From JADJAH01 sp964615795 (GTDB taxonomy: Bacteria > Bacteroidota > Ignavibacteria > Tepidaquicellales > Tepidaquicellaceae): a stretch of DNA of 55,774 nucleotides. Positions 40,579 to 50,015 of the stretch are shown here, piece after piece. Position 1 is the stretch's first letter, and every line of letters starts with the position of its first letter. Where the stretch lies: contig CAZTQR010000013.1 of the NCBI GenBank assembly GCA_964615795.1, positions 1 to 55,774 of the forward strand, read 5' to 3'. Both the position numbers and the translations under genes were made by a program. The notes under the pieces are model-generated. The model saw only the letters and a list, made by a program, of their open reading frames with translations. It ran no database searches and was not told the DNA's origin.

Positions 40579-43116
40579 CTACTGTGAGGGTTCTAATGTG
40601 AAGAGCTTCAGTGATTCATTCTTGAGATCATCAAACTTGTTGGAAACAATCTTGTAATCTCCGTTGAGCCACAGTCTCGCCTGATTTCCGTAGTTTTCCT
40701 GCAGTGCCTGTCCTGACTGCCCGCCGGGTATGATGGAGTAATGCGAGTTCGGCTGTGACATGTCAATGATTATCCTCATCGACGGGCCAAGGTATGCTTC
40801 AAATGTGGCCGACTTCAAAGCCTGTGAAAATCCGTATTCGAGATTGTTCACGGTTGTTCCGTTGCCGCTCACTTTGAACGGCCCGATGTTCAGCATCGAA
40901 CTGAATGACGGCACGATGCCAAGCGGATGCTTCAGGGTTATCTTATGCAGATCTCCCCATTGCCAGTTGACCGGCTCAGCTCCGTACTTTGCTATCAAAG
41001 CCGATACGGCATCATAAAAACTTTTTCTGAGAAGCTGATCTTTTTCCTGATCCGATTTGAAGAATGCCGTCGAACTCAGCTTAAGTAATCTCGATGTGTT
41101 TCTTACGGGAATGTTCTTCAGAAATACATAATCGTCAAACAGTTCTTCGCCGAGCGGCGCGAAATAGAGATTCTCATACAGCCTGGCCTCAAACATGGCA
41201 AACAGGCTCGCCGCAGAGCTTCCGGATCGGAATTCGCAGTCCCATTCGCTCAGCATCCCAAGATATTTCCTTATGTCCGGCGCCCACGTCGTTGAATCTC
41301 CGAATGCCTTCAGCAGGTGTGCCGTAAATTCCTTCGCCTGCTCAGAGTAAACGTCACGCTGAACCATCTTCATCTCTTCTATGGTAACGATCGGCGTCTG
41401 AGATATCATCTCGTCAATTCTCTTTGCCCTGTAATGCGGTTCATACAGATTGGAAATGTACCTTCCGTAATCTGCCTTCGGTTTGTTGTTTGCCGTTACT
41501 ATGTATCCCTGCTTAGGGTTCAGCTCTGACGGAAGTTCGGCAAAAGGAATGAAGCCTTTCCAGCCCGCTCCGTCTGAAGAAAGATATTCAGGTTCCGATT
41601 CCCTGATCGGGATCAGTCCAGCTGCATGATAAGCAATGTTTCCCGAAGTATCGGCATAAACAAAGTTCAGTGCAGGTGTGCCGAAACTTTTGAGGCCTTC
41701 GTCAAACTGTTCCTTGCTTTGCGCAAAGTTGATCTTGTAGAATGAAAGTATCTCGTCGCTGAGCTCATATCCCGTCCATCTGAATGTGAGGATCTCGTCA
41801 CCCGGCACATTCGAGAAGCTCTGACTGTTTGCAAATCCCGTCTTGCCCAGGCCGGAGATCACCGGCCCCAGTCTTGTCCTGTAAACGGTGAACACATGAT
41901 CGTCTGAAGAGTCTTTAATGCGGATCGCCTCCACACTGCTGTCAAGCGCAACGCTCTGCCCGTTGTAAATGTATTTGCCCTGCACTGCTGAATCTCTCTT
42001 CAGCAGATAGAAGTCTGCGTCATCGCACATGAGGTTTGTGAGCCCCCATGAGATCACATCGTTGTGTCCGATCGCTACTCCTGGCGCGCCCGGTAACGTG
42101 AAGCCGCTGAGATTGATCCTTCTTTCTCCGTTGTAAAGACTTACCTCATACCACTTTGCAGGGGTCTGAAGTGCAAGATGCGGATCATTTGCCAGCATGG
42201 GCTTCCCGCTTTCTGTCCTGCTTCCGGAGACAACCCATGAGTTGCTTCCGACATGCACAGCCTCTGAAAAGAACTCTTCTCTGAATCTTCTGTTGAGATC
42301 AAAGAATCCTGAAGTAACATCGCCGTCAGATGCTTTGAACTTTGCGGAAGGTTGCTTCTCTTTGTCTTTGCTTGTCCCGGCGGAGTCCTTCTTCTGAACG
42401 GCCGATTGTGATCTCACTATGAACGGCCCGTCTTCCGGATAATCGGGAAAATAATCCGCCGCAGTTTCTGCTCCGAACTTCTTTACTATGCGGCCGAACA
42501 TTACGTCAGTGTACCAAGAGAGATTGAGCTCCCATGCCATTAGTCTCACTATCATCACTGAGTTTTCCGGAGTCCATTGGTCAGGCTTGTAATTCAGTAT
42601 GTCAAACTCGAGAGGTAGTTTTGATTTGTTTCTGTCTATGAAGAAGTTCACTCCGGCTGAATAAGAATTCAGAACTTTCTTCGTCTCGGAAGAAAGGGAG
42701 TGGTACATGGAGGAAGATGTTTTGTCAATCCCGACCGTCCTGAACAGCACGTCATAATCAACCATCTCCTTGCCCAGTATTTCAGACAGCCTGCCCTCGG
42801 CAACCCGACGGTAAAGGTCCATTTGCCAGAGACGGTCCCGTGCATGAATGTATCCCAGAGCAAAGTACATGTCATCCTCGTTCTCCGCATAAATGAACGG
42901 CACTCCGAAATCATTTCCGTAAACACTCACCGCTGAACGGATTCCGTCTGCAGTTATGCTTCCGGATTCGTCGTAGTATGACTTCTTTGTGAGATTGTTC
43001 AGAAACATCCCAAGCGCGAGTGTTACCGCAAGGAGAAATACTGCGATGCCTGCAATATTTCTTATAAGGTTACTCACAATATTGGTTTGGTAATGAGTGA
43101 TATGTACATTGTTCAA
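40579..43116 (-). CDS. Penicillin acylase family protein (Ntn-hydrolase)
   Basis: This is an 845-residue member of the penicillin amidase family. An N-terminal membrane or signal segment (about 18-40, IRNIAGIAVFLLAVTLALGMF) precedes the alpha part (YGNDFGVPFIYAENEDDMYFALGYIHARDRLWQMDL). A spacer rich in Lys and Ser follows, then the beta-chain start at Ser291 (VHVGSNSWVVSGSRTESGKP). This Ser becomes the N-terminal nucleophile after self-cleavage. ANDPHLALQTPAKWYEVSL and NNLEYGFSQA are also family landmarks. Substrates may be acyl-homoserine lactones or other N-acyl compounds, as in several family members, but nothing here decides. The ATG at 43116 is used; a GTG at 43077 would give a shorter N-tail. 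Confidence 0.92.
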   Translation of the reverse strand: MNNVHITHYQTNIVSNLIRNIAGIAVFLLAVTLALGMFLNNLTKKSYYDESGSITADGIRSAVSVYGNDFGVPFIYAENEDDMYFALGYIHARDRLWQMDLYRRVAEGRLSEILGKEMVDYDVLFRTVGIDKTSSSMYHSLSSETKKVLNSYSAGVNFFIDRNKSKLPLEFDILNYKPDQWTPENSVMIVRLMAWELNLSWYTDVMFGRIVKKFGAETAADYFPDYPEDGPFIVRSQSAVQKKDSAGTSKDKEKQPSAKFKASDGDVTSGFFDLNRRFREEFFSEAVHVGSNSWVVSGSRTESGKPMLANDPHLALQTPAKWYEVSLYNGERRINLSGFTLPGAPGVAIGHNDVISWGLTNLMCDDADFYLLKRDSAVQGKYIYNGQSVALDSSVEAIRIKDSSDDHVFTVYRTRLGPVISGLGKTGFANSQSFSNVPGDEILTFRWTGYELSDEILSFYKINFAQSKEQFDEGLKSFGTPALNFVYADTSGNIAYHAAGLIPIRESEPEYLSSDGAGWKGFIPFAELPSELNPKQGYIVTANNKPKADYGRYISNLYEPHYRAKRIDEMISQTPIVTIEEMKMVQRDVYSEQAKEFTAHLLKAFGDSTTWAPDIRKYLGMLSEWDCEFRSGSSAASLFAMFEARLYENLYFAPLGEELFDDYVFLKNIPVRNTSRLLKLSSTAFFKSDQEKDQLLRKSFYDAVSALIAKYGAEPVNWQWGDLHKITLKHPLGIVPSFSSMLNIGPFKVSGNGTTVNNLEYGFSQALKSATFEAYLGPSMRIIIDMSQPNSHYSIIPGGQSGQALQENYGNQARLWLNGDYKIVSNKFDDLKNESLKLFTLEPSQ

Positions 43117-43224
43117 TTAACAATTGCAGGATCAGATTTTCAATGACAATGATAGAAGGATTTGCATTAGGATTTCCGCGAGACCGGTTTTACACATTTG
43201 CTGAGATTCCTTAACCTTCACTCT

Positions 43225-45603
43225 TCAGAACCCTATTGTCAGGTCTGCGTAAAAATTCCTCGTTGCCGCCGGGATCCAGTACGGAACTCCGTAACTTATG
43301 CTTCCCGTTGTCTCATAAAGCGAATCGAATATGTTGTTCGCCTTGACCGAAAGCTCTATCTTCTTAAGGTTCTTTGTCCGGAAGATCTTCGCGAAGTCAA
43401 TCCCTGCACCGGCATTCACGACCGTGTATGGTTCGATCACTTTGTTGATGTATCCCGGCGCGCTCTTTGTTTCAGGGCTTTTACGCTCGTCTTCGGAGTT
43501 GTCGAGATATTGCTTTCCGATGTGCTGAACACTGACGAATGCATTCACTCCTGTGAGATCATCATAGTTCAGTGAGAGGTTTGCAATTATGCCGGGCGAG
43601 AGCAGTATCGTGTTTCCGGAATAGTCGTTTCCGTAAATGATGTTTCCTGCCGAATCCGCTCCGAGTATCTCGGTGTATTCCAGGAAGTAATTGTCGGAGA
43701 TGTTTGCATTCCCCGTAAACGAGAACCTGTTCATCACTCCCTTCTCAAAGGGGTTGAAAGCAAAGTTCAGCTCAATTCCGGCATGCGCAGACTTCCCCGC
43801 GTTTCCCGAGATCGGCTGTCCCACATTGTCCAGCGCTCCGTTGTTTACGATCTCATCGCTGAAGTCCATGTAATAAAAGTTGAGTTCACCTTTCAGCGCA
43901 TCTGAAGCAAGCCTTACTCCGGCTTCATAATCCATCATCTTCTCCTGACTTACCAGAGGGTCTTCGTAGATGCCTTTCTCCGCATCAACAACTCTGAAGT
44001 TAGGACGGGCAAAAGGATTCTCGCCGTCGTAAATATCTTTCAGCCTCGGCTCGCGCTGTGCCAGAGCCACATTCAGGTACGCTGATACAGAGCTGTTGAA
44101 ATTGTAATTGAGCCCTGCCCTTGGATTGAGAAAACTGTACGGCACGTCAAACGTATAGGGCCTGAACCTGTCGTTGTCAACACGGTATTTGTGATACACA
44201 TACTGCAATCCGGCCATCGCATTCAGCTTCCCGGTAATGCTGTAGATCTCATTCACGTATGCAGACATCGTTATCTTGTTGCCGTTATAGAAGTAATACA
44301 TGTGGTTCGGTTCCGTTCCGGGAGGAAGCGCGTTTGCAAATGTGACCTGCCCGTTGTGTTCAGACCTGTGAAGCCTTAGCTCCGCGCCTGCCGTGAAGTT
44401 TCCCTTTCCCTCAGAATGTTTCAGATTGATCTGCGGAAACCACCCGAATGTATTGTTGTTTACTGTCAGCTTCGACACTGCATCGGTTCGTTCGATCACA
44501 TATCCTCTTCCCTTCTCAAAGTACAGCGTCCCGTCTTCATTCCTCTTATAGTATGAAGGGCTGTATGCCGTGCTGTCAGTCACAAAGAACGGCTGAAGGT
44601 TGAAATAACTGAAGTCATAGCCATAACTTACGGGAAAGAATGTGTTGAAGTAACCGTCGCCTCTCACATAGCTGAATGTGTTCGAAATGAACATGTCCCT
44701 GCTTGCCTGGTAATTGAATACAAGCTCGTAGTGCGGCTGGTAATAGTTGTCTGTTTCATCGGGATAGGTTAGATAGTTCACTTTCCTGTCGGTCAGCACG
44801 TCACCGGAAACTTTCCCGTCAAGATTTGCCCGCTCCACTCCGAGATATGCAAGATGATTCCTTATCGGGCTTCCGTATGTGTTGAACTTAAGGACCGCCT
44901 TCTTTCCGAAGACTTTTCCTGCGCTGAGAAAGTATGACCAGTGATCCGACCACGAAAGGTCCCTGTATCCGTCGGTTTTCAGCCGTGCGAACTTTCCGTA
45001 AAATCCGTAGCCGTTCCCTGCATCACCCGAAGCAAACTCAAGCGCGAATCTTTTTGAGTTGTAATCACCGTATCCTCCGGAGATGTTCAGAAACCTCTTG
45101 CTGAAGAAGTCAACAGTCTTCAGATTCACCACGCCGCCGATTGACGACGCACCGTAGAGCGAAGTTCCTATCCCCCGCTGGATCTGAATGTCTTCCACGG
45201 AGGCCGTAAGGTCAGACACATCCACCCAATATACCTGATGATCCTCAGGGTCATTCTGGGGAATGCCGTTGATGAGAATTGAGATCCGCCGCTGGTCAAA
45301 TCCTCTTATGGTCATGTAGGAATAACCCACTGACGAGCCCGACTCTGAATAGGCATTAATGCTTGTGTAGCCCTTCAGAAACATAGGCAGGTCCTGCATT
45401 GTGTATTTCTCCTCGATCTCCTGCCTGTCAATGTTCTCAAATGTGACCGGAGTGTAGCGCTCAACGCCTTTAAGCGCATCCACTTCTATCAGTCCTGTCT
45501 CGTAATCTGTTGTATCCCCGCTTTCCTGCAATTGCGCATTCCCGGCATTCAATAAGATGAAGCATGACGCAATAACAGATGCGGTGATGATTCTGTTTAA
45601 CAT
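43225..45603 (-). CDS. TonB-dependent outer-membrane receptor under thiamine riboswitch control
   Basis: This is a 792-residue receptor. The signal peptide ends NAGNA before QLQESGD. A plug domain follows (FLKGYTSINAYSESGSS, IRGFDQRRISILINGIPQNDPEDH, IQIQRGIGTSLYGASSIGGVVNLKT), then a 22-stranded barrel pattern with many Tyr/Phe strand ends and a C-terminal aromatic (NFYADLTIGF). No N-terminal carboxypeptidase-like domain is present. A TPP riboswitch and terminator lie directly upstream, so the cargo is probably thiamine or a precursor. This corresponds to the thiamine-regulated TonB receptors predicted in Bacteroidetes (omr1/OMthi type). No thi biosynthesis or PnuT gene is adjacent. Confidence 0.9.
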   Translation of the reverse strand: MLNRIITASVIASCFILLNAGNAQLQESGDTTDYETGLIEVDALKGVERYTPVTFENIDRQEIEEKYTMQDLPMFLKGYTSINAYSESGSSVGYSYMTIRGFDQRRISILINGIPQNDPEDHQVYWVDVSDLTASVEDIQIQRGIGTSLYGASSIGGVVNLKTVDFFSKRFLNISGGYGDYNSKRFALEFASGDAGNGYGFYGKFARLKTDGYRDLSWSDHWSYFLSAGKVFGKKAVLKFNTYGSPIRNHLAYLGVERANLDGKVSGDVLTDRKVNYLTYPDETDNYYQPHYELVFNYQASRDMFISNTFSYVRGDGYFNTFFPVSYGYDFSYFNLQPFFVTDSTAYSPSYYKRNEDGTLYFEKGRGYVIERTDAVSKLTVNNNTFGWFPQINLKHSEGKGNFTAGAELRLHRSEHNGQVTFANALPPGTEPNHMYYFYNGNKITMSAYVNEIYSITGKLNAMAGLQYVYHKYRVDNDRFRPYTFDVPYSFLNPRAGLNYNFNSSVSAYLNVALAQREPRLKDIYDGENPFARPNFRVVDAEKGIYEDPLVSQEKMMDYEAGVRLASDALKGELNFYYMDFSDEIVNNGALDNVGQPISGNAGKSAHAGIELNFAFNPFEKGVMNRFSFTGNANISDNYFLEYTEILGADSAGNIIYGNDYSGNTILLSPGIIANLSLNYDDLTGVNAFVSVQHIGKQYLDNSEDERKSPETKSAPGYINKVIEPYTVVNAGAGIDFAKIFRTKNLKKIELSVKANNIFDSLYETTGSISYGVPYWIPAATRNFYADLTIGF

Positions 45604-45615
45604 GTTTCACGCAAT

Positions 45616-45667
45616 AAAAAAGCGCCTGAACCTTTTCCGAACCTGAAAGCGAAAAGGATACAGACGC
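45616..45667 (-). terminator. Rho-independent terminator forming the expression platform of the TPP riboswitch
   Basis: Read on the minus strand, 45661-45667 pairs with 45622-45628 (7 bp with one G-U). This is extended by an A/T/C-rich 8-9 bp inner stem (around 45651-45659 with 45630-45638) and followed by six T. It ends 12 bp before the start codon at 45603, so it can only act as a leader terminator for the receptor gene. Confidence 0.85.
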
Positions 45668-45680
45668 AAATGGTGATTCA

Positions 45681-45760
45681 GCTTCCTACGGCGGCATTAC
45701 CCGCATCAGGTTCAATGGGTTTCATCTCAGCCGTTCATATCACTGAACAGCACCCCTGTT
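45681..45760 (-). promoter_or_regulatory. TPP (thiamine pyrophosphate) riboswitch, THI element
   Basis: On the minus strand the conserved parts appear in order: GGGGTGCT at the 5' end, CTGAGAT, ACCC, GAACCTGAT, GGGTAATGCC and GTAGGAAGC. These are the helices P1-P5 signatures of the THI element. It lies in the leader of the TonB-dependent receptor gene with a terminator after it, which points to transcriptional attenuation when TPP is high. Confidence 0.95.
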
Positions 45761-45793
45761 GCAATCTTTCTTAAAGAACTTCTGACGGTCTTG

Positions 45794-47416
45794 TCAGATC
45801 AGCTTTTCGTTGAACTCGTACATTATCCTGTTGAGGTCCGGACCGAAGATGTTGTATGCCCTCGCCGCACCGCCTTTGCTTACAAATGGCGGCTGGTTGA
45901 AACTCAGCATTTCTATTTCAAGGAATGATGCCACATAGTCCTTCATCATCTTCAGCCACTCCATCTCCTCTTCTGTGTATGTCTTGCCGCTCTTTGTGTT
46001 CTCTTCATCTATCCAGTTCCTGAACTTCCTTTCAACTGAATCTGCAAACGGCTCGAGTATCTCGGAGTTGCCGAGAGCAAACTTTGTGAGTGAAATGATG
46101 TTTGACGGACTCTTCTTGTCGCCAAGCGGCTTCACCCTTGCGCTGTCAATTCTCATGAATGCATTCCATATCTCATCCGGACTGATCTCGTAAGGCGGCT
46201 TGCGAAGCTCCCTCGACATGTCCTTGATGTCTTCAAAATTCAGCTTATGATGCCCGTTGTTTCCGCTGAGCGCTTTTATGATGGGCATGTCCTTCTTATG
46301 AGATTCAATGAAGCTCTTGAATCTGTAAACAATATCCTTTGATCTGTCGGCGGCGGCTTCTTCCATCGCAGACAGGTTCATCTTCTCGGTGTTCTTCTTC
46401 TTGAGATTAAGCAAAACGTGCCTGAACTTAGCATCGTCAAACGGCATGCACGCAGTGTTTACAAGCTCTTCTATGGCCCTCTTCAGTTCTTTGTCGCTCG
46501 GAGAATAATTCTTGTCGGAACTTCCCGACATTTCCCTGGCCTTTTCAAGATGTGCCTCAACATCAATTGCCTTTATGAGTTTGTTTATCATGTCCTTCAG
46601 AGTTCCCGGGTTGGGATTCATCTTTGAAGTGACTTCTCCGATCTCCTTTTTGTCTTCATCACTGAGGTTCTTCTCAATTCTCTCAAGGCCTTCGATCAGG
46701 GAAACAAGCGTGCTTTCGTCACGGATGCCGATGGCCACCGACTGGACAAGCGATTCTACCGTAAATACTTTCGTAACTTCCTGAATTGTTTCAGTCTTTA
46801 TCTTAACATTAGCGATCTTCTCGGAAAGCGCGTAGCAAAGGAATGGCAGGGGAGCCGCAACCACGACATCTATAAAGTGGGTCATCTTTACAAACAACGG
46901 CGAGAGTATCACCAGTACTCCCCAAAACAGGAATGCGTACTTCTTTCCAAAGCCAAGTTTGAAGTATGCTATGACGCAAAGAAGCCCTGTTGCAACGTGC
47001 CAGTTGGGAAGCGTATTGTACGGCTGAACGGAAGCATAAAGACTCTTGACAGCCTCAAAAAAGAACCCGTCTGATTTGATCTCCGGCCTTACCAGTATTT
47101 GAGTGTTGAAAAAACCGTGTCCGAGGTTCACCAGACTCCACAGCATCAGCGCTGCCAGAAGGAATACAGACATGTCACCGGCTTCCTTCTTTCTGATGAT
47201 GAGAAACATCACAAACAAAAGCATCAGAAAAATGGAATAATAAGGTATGATGAAGCCGGGGATCAGCTTAAAAGAATAATCAATGGACTCAACCAGTGTC
47301 TTCATTGGCCCTTCAGACCATTTGTTGAGCGGCCCAAGCAGATAGAACTGAATCAAAGCAAGAACCAGCAGAACAATGTTGAACAGGTTCATTACCCTGA
47401 ATTGCGGAAACTTCAT
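45794..47416 (-). CDS. PAP2-like membrane protein with long cytosolic helical tail
   Basis: This is a 540-residue protein. About six TM helices lie within residues 10-200. Phosphatase-like landmarks appear in PAP2_3/Aur1 order: Arg110-Pro111, then LPNWHVATG with His140, then KMTHFIDVV with His180 and Asp183. The second motif has Asn-Trp where Pro-Ser-x-His is usual, and the third has one residue fewer between His and Asp than usual, so catalysis is uncertain. Residues about 205-540 are charged and helical (VESLVQSVAIG, KKEIGEVTSKMNPNPG, DMSRELRKPPYEI) with no recognised domain. A lipid phosphatase or phosphotransferase role is possible. Its stop lies 34 bp before the TPP riboswitch. Confidence 0.65.
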   Translation of the reverse strand: MKFPQFRVMNLFNIVLLVLALIQFYLLGPLNKWSEGPMKTLVESIDYSFKLIPGFIIPYYSIFLMLLFVMFLIIRKKEAGDMSVFLLAALMLWSLVNLGHGFFNTQILVRPEIKSDGFFFEAVKSLYASVQPYNTLPNWHVATGLLCVIAYFKLGFGKKYAFLFWGVLVILSPLFVKMTHFIDVVVAAPLPFLCYALSEKIANVKIKTETIQEVTKVFTVESLVQSVAIGIRDESTLVSLIEGLERIEKNLSDEDKKEIGEVTSKMNPNPGTLKDMINKLIKAIDVEAHLEKAREMSGSSDKNYSPSDKELKRAIEELVNTACMPFDDAKFRHVLLNLKKKNTEKMNLSAMEEAAADRSKDIVYRFKSFIESHKKDMPIIKALSGNNGHHKLNFEDIKDMSRELRKPPYEISPDEIWNAFMRIDSARVKPLGDKKSPSNIISLTKFALGNSEILEPFADSVERKFRNWIDEENTKSGKTYTEEEMEWLKMMKDYVASFLEIEMLSFNQPPFVSKGGAARAYNIFGPDLNRIMYEFNEKLI

Positions 47417-47562
47417 TTGTATCTCACAAAATTTGCCTGAATTTACTCATTAATGCAGAGCAATTCAATGTTAAGCTTTATTCCGGTCTCAAAATGATTT
47501 CCACACATCCTACTCAATCCCTGCTGTGAAGACCCTTCTTCTTTAACCCGGCCACCAAAAAG

Positions 47563-47602
47563 CAAAACACTCCCGCGAACATATTCACGGGAGTGCTTAG
47601 TC
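47563..47602 (-). terminator. Rho-independent terminator
   Basis: An 8-bp GC-rich stem (47568-47575 with 47588-47595) is followed on the minus strand by TTTTGCTTTTT. It lies 32 bp past the stop of the barrel gene at 47634 and closes the DUF3943 gene pair. Confidence 0.75.
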
Positions 47603-47633
47603 TCCGGATCCGTCAACACCCGGAATAAAAAAT

Positions 47634-48239
47634 CTACCTGAAGAAGTACGACAGTCCTCCGCTGTAAACAAATCCGGTCATCTGCGCATCAATATAGTAG
47701 AAGCTTGAATTATAACTGACCGTGGCATTGAGAGCGAAGTTCTTTGTGAAGTTCACATAAGTCCCTGCACCCAGCTCCCATGCATACTTTACAAGTATGT
47801 CGTCGGTCTGTCCTCCGAAGTTGTCATACTTCTGCGAGATCACATTGAACCCGTTTGTGAATGCGAAGTACGGCATCATCACTCCAAGGTCAAAGTAATA
47901 CTTTCCGCCGAGCAGAACCGGGATCATTGAATTGCCGTCTCTCTCATTTTTCCATTCGGAGGTTTTCGCATATCCCGTCTTGAAGTAGAACATCCAGTTC
48001 TTCTCATACTTCTTGCCGAAAGAAAGAGTGGCGGCCTGCGAACTGCCCCAGACCTTTTCATACTCACCGAGATGCCGCGTGTATGAATAATCCGCTTCAA
48101 GGAACATTGAAGACCAGCCCTTCTTCGCGTTCTGTCGGTCTTCCCTCATGCTCAGCTTTCCGGCTCCCGGCCCGTCTGCAAAGGAACTTCCGGAATCACA
48201 CGCGAGTATTATCAGCAGTGTATATAATAGTGTTTTCAT
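47634..48239 (-). CDS. Outer-membrane beta-barrel protein paired with DUF3943 protein
   Basis: This is a 201-residue protein with a signal peptide (MKTLLYTLLIILACDSGSSFA). Barrel-like strands follow: SMFLEADYSYTRHL, AATLSFGKKYEKNWMFYFKTGY, MMPYFAFTNGFNVI, WELGAGTYVNFTKNFALNATVSYNS, and the end GLSYFFR with a terminal aromatic-rich strand. It starts 12 bp after the DUF3943 gene stops, so the two are almost certainly cotranscribed and may work as partners in the outer membrane. Family unknown. Confidence 0.75.
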   Translation of the reverse strand: MKTLLYTLLIILACDSGSSFADGPGAGKLSMREDRQNAKKGWSSMFLEADYSYTRHLGEYEKVWGSSQAATLSFGKKYEKNWMFYFKTGYAKTSEWKNERDGNSMIPVLLGGKYYFDLGVMMPYFAFTNGFNVISQKYDNFGGQTDDILVKYAWELGAGTYVNFTKNFALNATVSYNSSFYYIDAQMTGFVYSGGLSYFFR

Positions 48240-48251
48240 TTTCAGCCGGCG

Positions 48252-49880
48252 TTAAAGTTTAGTTACAAAGAATAACCGCCCCATCGGGCTGGTTCTGCTT
48301 ACATCTGGGTTCGGCTCTGCATAGAAGCTGTTCCTCCAGTAAAATGAAAACTCCGCGCCGATCGCAAAGTAGTTATTGAGAGGAAGTGTGGTGGAGATCG
48401 AACCGTTGTGCAAATAGTGCTTCGAATCGGGACTGCCCGACATTGTAAAGATCGTGAATCCCTGATAGTTTACCGTCAGGTAATTCCAGATGCCGTTTGT
48501 AAGTGATGACTGAAGCAGTATTCCCGGACCCGGGCCGAAGTCGTAATTCCTTCCGTCAAGTCCGTAAAAGTATTCTGTCGAAGTTGAACCCATCAGAATC
48601 GCATAAAGCCCGAAGTCGGATTTGAGAAAATTCTTTTCTCCAACTTTGTTTGTAAGTGTGAACAATCCCAATACACCCGGTCCGCCGAATTCATATGCGG
48701 GGTTTGTAAGGAAGTTATATGCAAGGTTAAGACTGAAGTACTGCCTGTTACTTCCTTTGCCTCCAAGCTTCCAGCCGGTAAGCCAGCCGTATGAAAAGAG
48801 GTCCGTCAGCTTGCTTGTGCCGTTGGAAATGTGTCCCCAAACGCGGAAACGGGAGAACGGGACACTGAGAGCTTCATAGTTTTCGTTGCCGTAGATCAGG
48901 TTGAAACCCAGCAGTCCTTCGGTTGAAACCGAATCGCTTGAAAAGTCGGAACCTCTTTCCACGATCCTGCGCATTCCTGCATCTACGAAAATCCTTACCG
49001 GAACATCGAAAAGCTTTGTATTCGGATGAACCTTGGATGCCTCTCCCGATATGAGTCTGTTGAAGCCTCTCACAGGATTCACCAGCGCGCCGAATATCTC
49101 TGTCCAAACTCTGTCCGAACCCCTTGTTGTGTTGTCAGTGATAAGGTTGGAAACTCTGTATGTCATCTCTCCCAGATTGATACCTGAAACGCTCGTGTTT
49201 ATCCAGTCGTTGAATGACGGCCTGTAATATTCGCCGAAGTACTCCCACAGCAAACTTCCGGTGAATGCAAACGGCATTGATTCCCAGAAGTCATAACCGT
49301 TGGTTCTTGCTGTGTTGAAGTACAGATTGCCGTGATAGGGGTGAGCAAAGTTGTTCGTGAGAAAATTGTCGCCGTCATACTCCCAACCCTTCTGTATGTT
49401 GCTCCACCACGACTGCCATCCGACGTTTGCCCAGCCGGGCTTTGTCACCCATTTCGAAAGCGCCCACGGTATGAACTCTACTATCGCCATTTCCGCAACC
49501 GCCGTTCCGAAATGTTTTTCGGACTCCCAGTACTTGTGTTCATTCACAATCTCCTTAAGATACTTTTCGGAGAAGTAATTCTCTTTTCCTGTATTCAGTG
49601 ATCTGCTGTTGTCCGAATACTCATCGAAGTTCATCCGGCTGAGATTGCTGTTGTTCGCGATCTTAAGCGATGTGTATTTTCCTTTGGACGTGGCGCCGTA
49701 TTCGCTTGATAACGAAATGTCATCCGGCACGTTCCTTTGTATCAGTCCCCTGCCTTCCTTGAGGGAAAGCTTGGGCAGTTTGAAGTAATTGCCCGAACTT
49801 TCATTGGCGCTCAGGCCTGATCCCGCAAAAGATATCAGAACTGTTAGCGCAGTTATGAACCAGCAAGTTTTTAAATTCAT
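48252..49880 (-). CDS. DUF3943 domain-containing outer-envelope protein
   Basis: This is a 542-residue protein with a signal peptide (MNLKTCWFITALTVLISFAG...). Residues about 120-270 carry the DUF3943 signature: AEMAIVEFIPWALSKW, YDGDNFLTNNFAHPYHGNLY, FNTARTNGYDFWESMPF, WEYFGEYYRPSFNDWI, GEMTYRVSNL, and NPVRGFNRLISGE. The C-terminal half alternates in barrel-like strands and ends LFFVTKL. DUF3943 proteins are common in Gram-negative bacteria and are thought to sit in the outer membrane; their activity is not known. The conserved His and acidic residues would suit a lipid-acting enzyme, but that is only a suggestion. Confidence 0.88.
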   Translation of the reverse strand: MNLKTCWFITALTVLISFAGSGLSANESSGNYFKLPKLSLKEGRGLIQRNVPDDISLSSEYGATSKGKYTSLKIANNSNLSRMNFDEYSDNSRSLNTGKENYFSEKYLKEIVNEHKYWESEKHFGTAVAEMAIVEFIPWALSKWVTKPGWANVGWQSWWSNIQKGWEYDGDNFLTNNFAHPYHGNLYFNTARTNGYDFWESMPFAFTGSLLWEYFGEYYRPSFNDWINTSVSGINLGEMTYRVSNLITDNTTRGSDRVWTEIFGALVNPVRGFNRLISGEASKVHPNTKLFDVPVRIFVDAGMRRIVERGSDFSSDSVSTEGLLGFNLIYGNENYEALSVPFSRFRVWGHISNGTSKLTDLFSYGWLTGWKLGGKGSNRQYFSLNLAYNFLTNPAYEFGGPGVLGLFTLTNKVGEKNFLKSDFGLYAILMGSTSTEYFYGLDGRNYDFGPGPGILLQSSLTNGIWNYLTVNYQGFTIFTMSGSPDSKHYLHNGSISTTLPLNNYFAIGAEFSFYWRNSFYAEPNPDVSRTSPMGRLFFVTKL

Positions 49881-50015
49881 TTGAGATTGATTTGTGTGTT
49901 GGTGTTTGCAATATGGTCCTGCCTTACAAACTTTTCAAAGTTACTTAATTGCTCCTCTTGCTGATATGCAAAATTGAATTCCGGAGAATTCTTCCAATCT
50001 GAGATATGAATCCCG

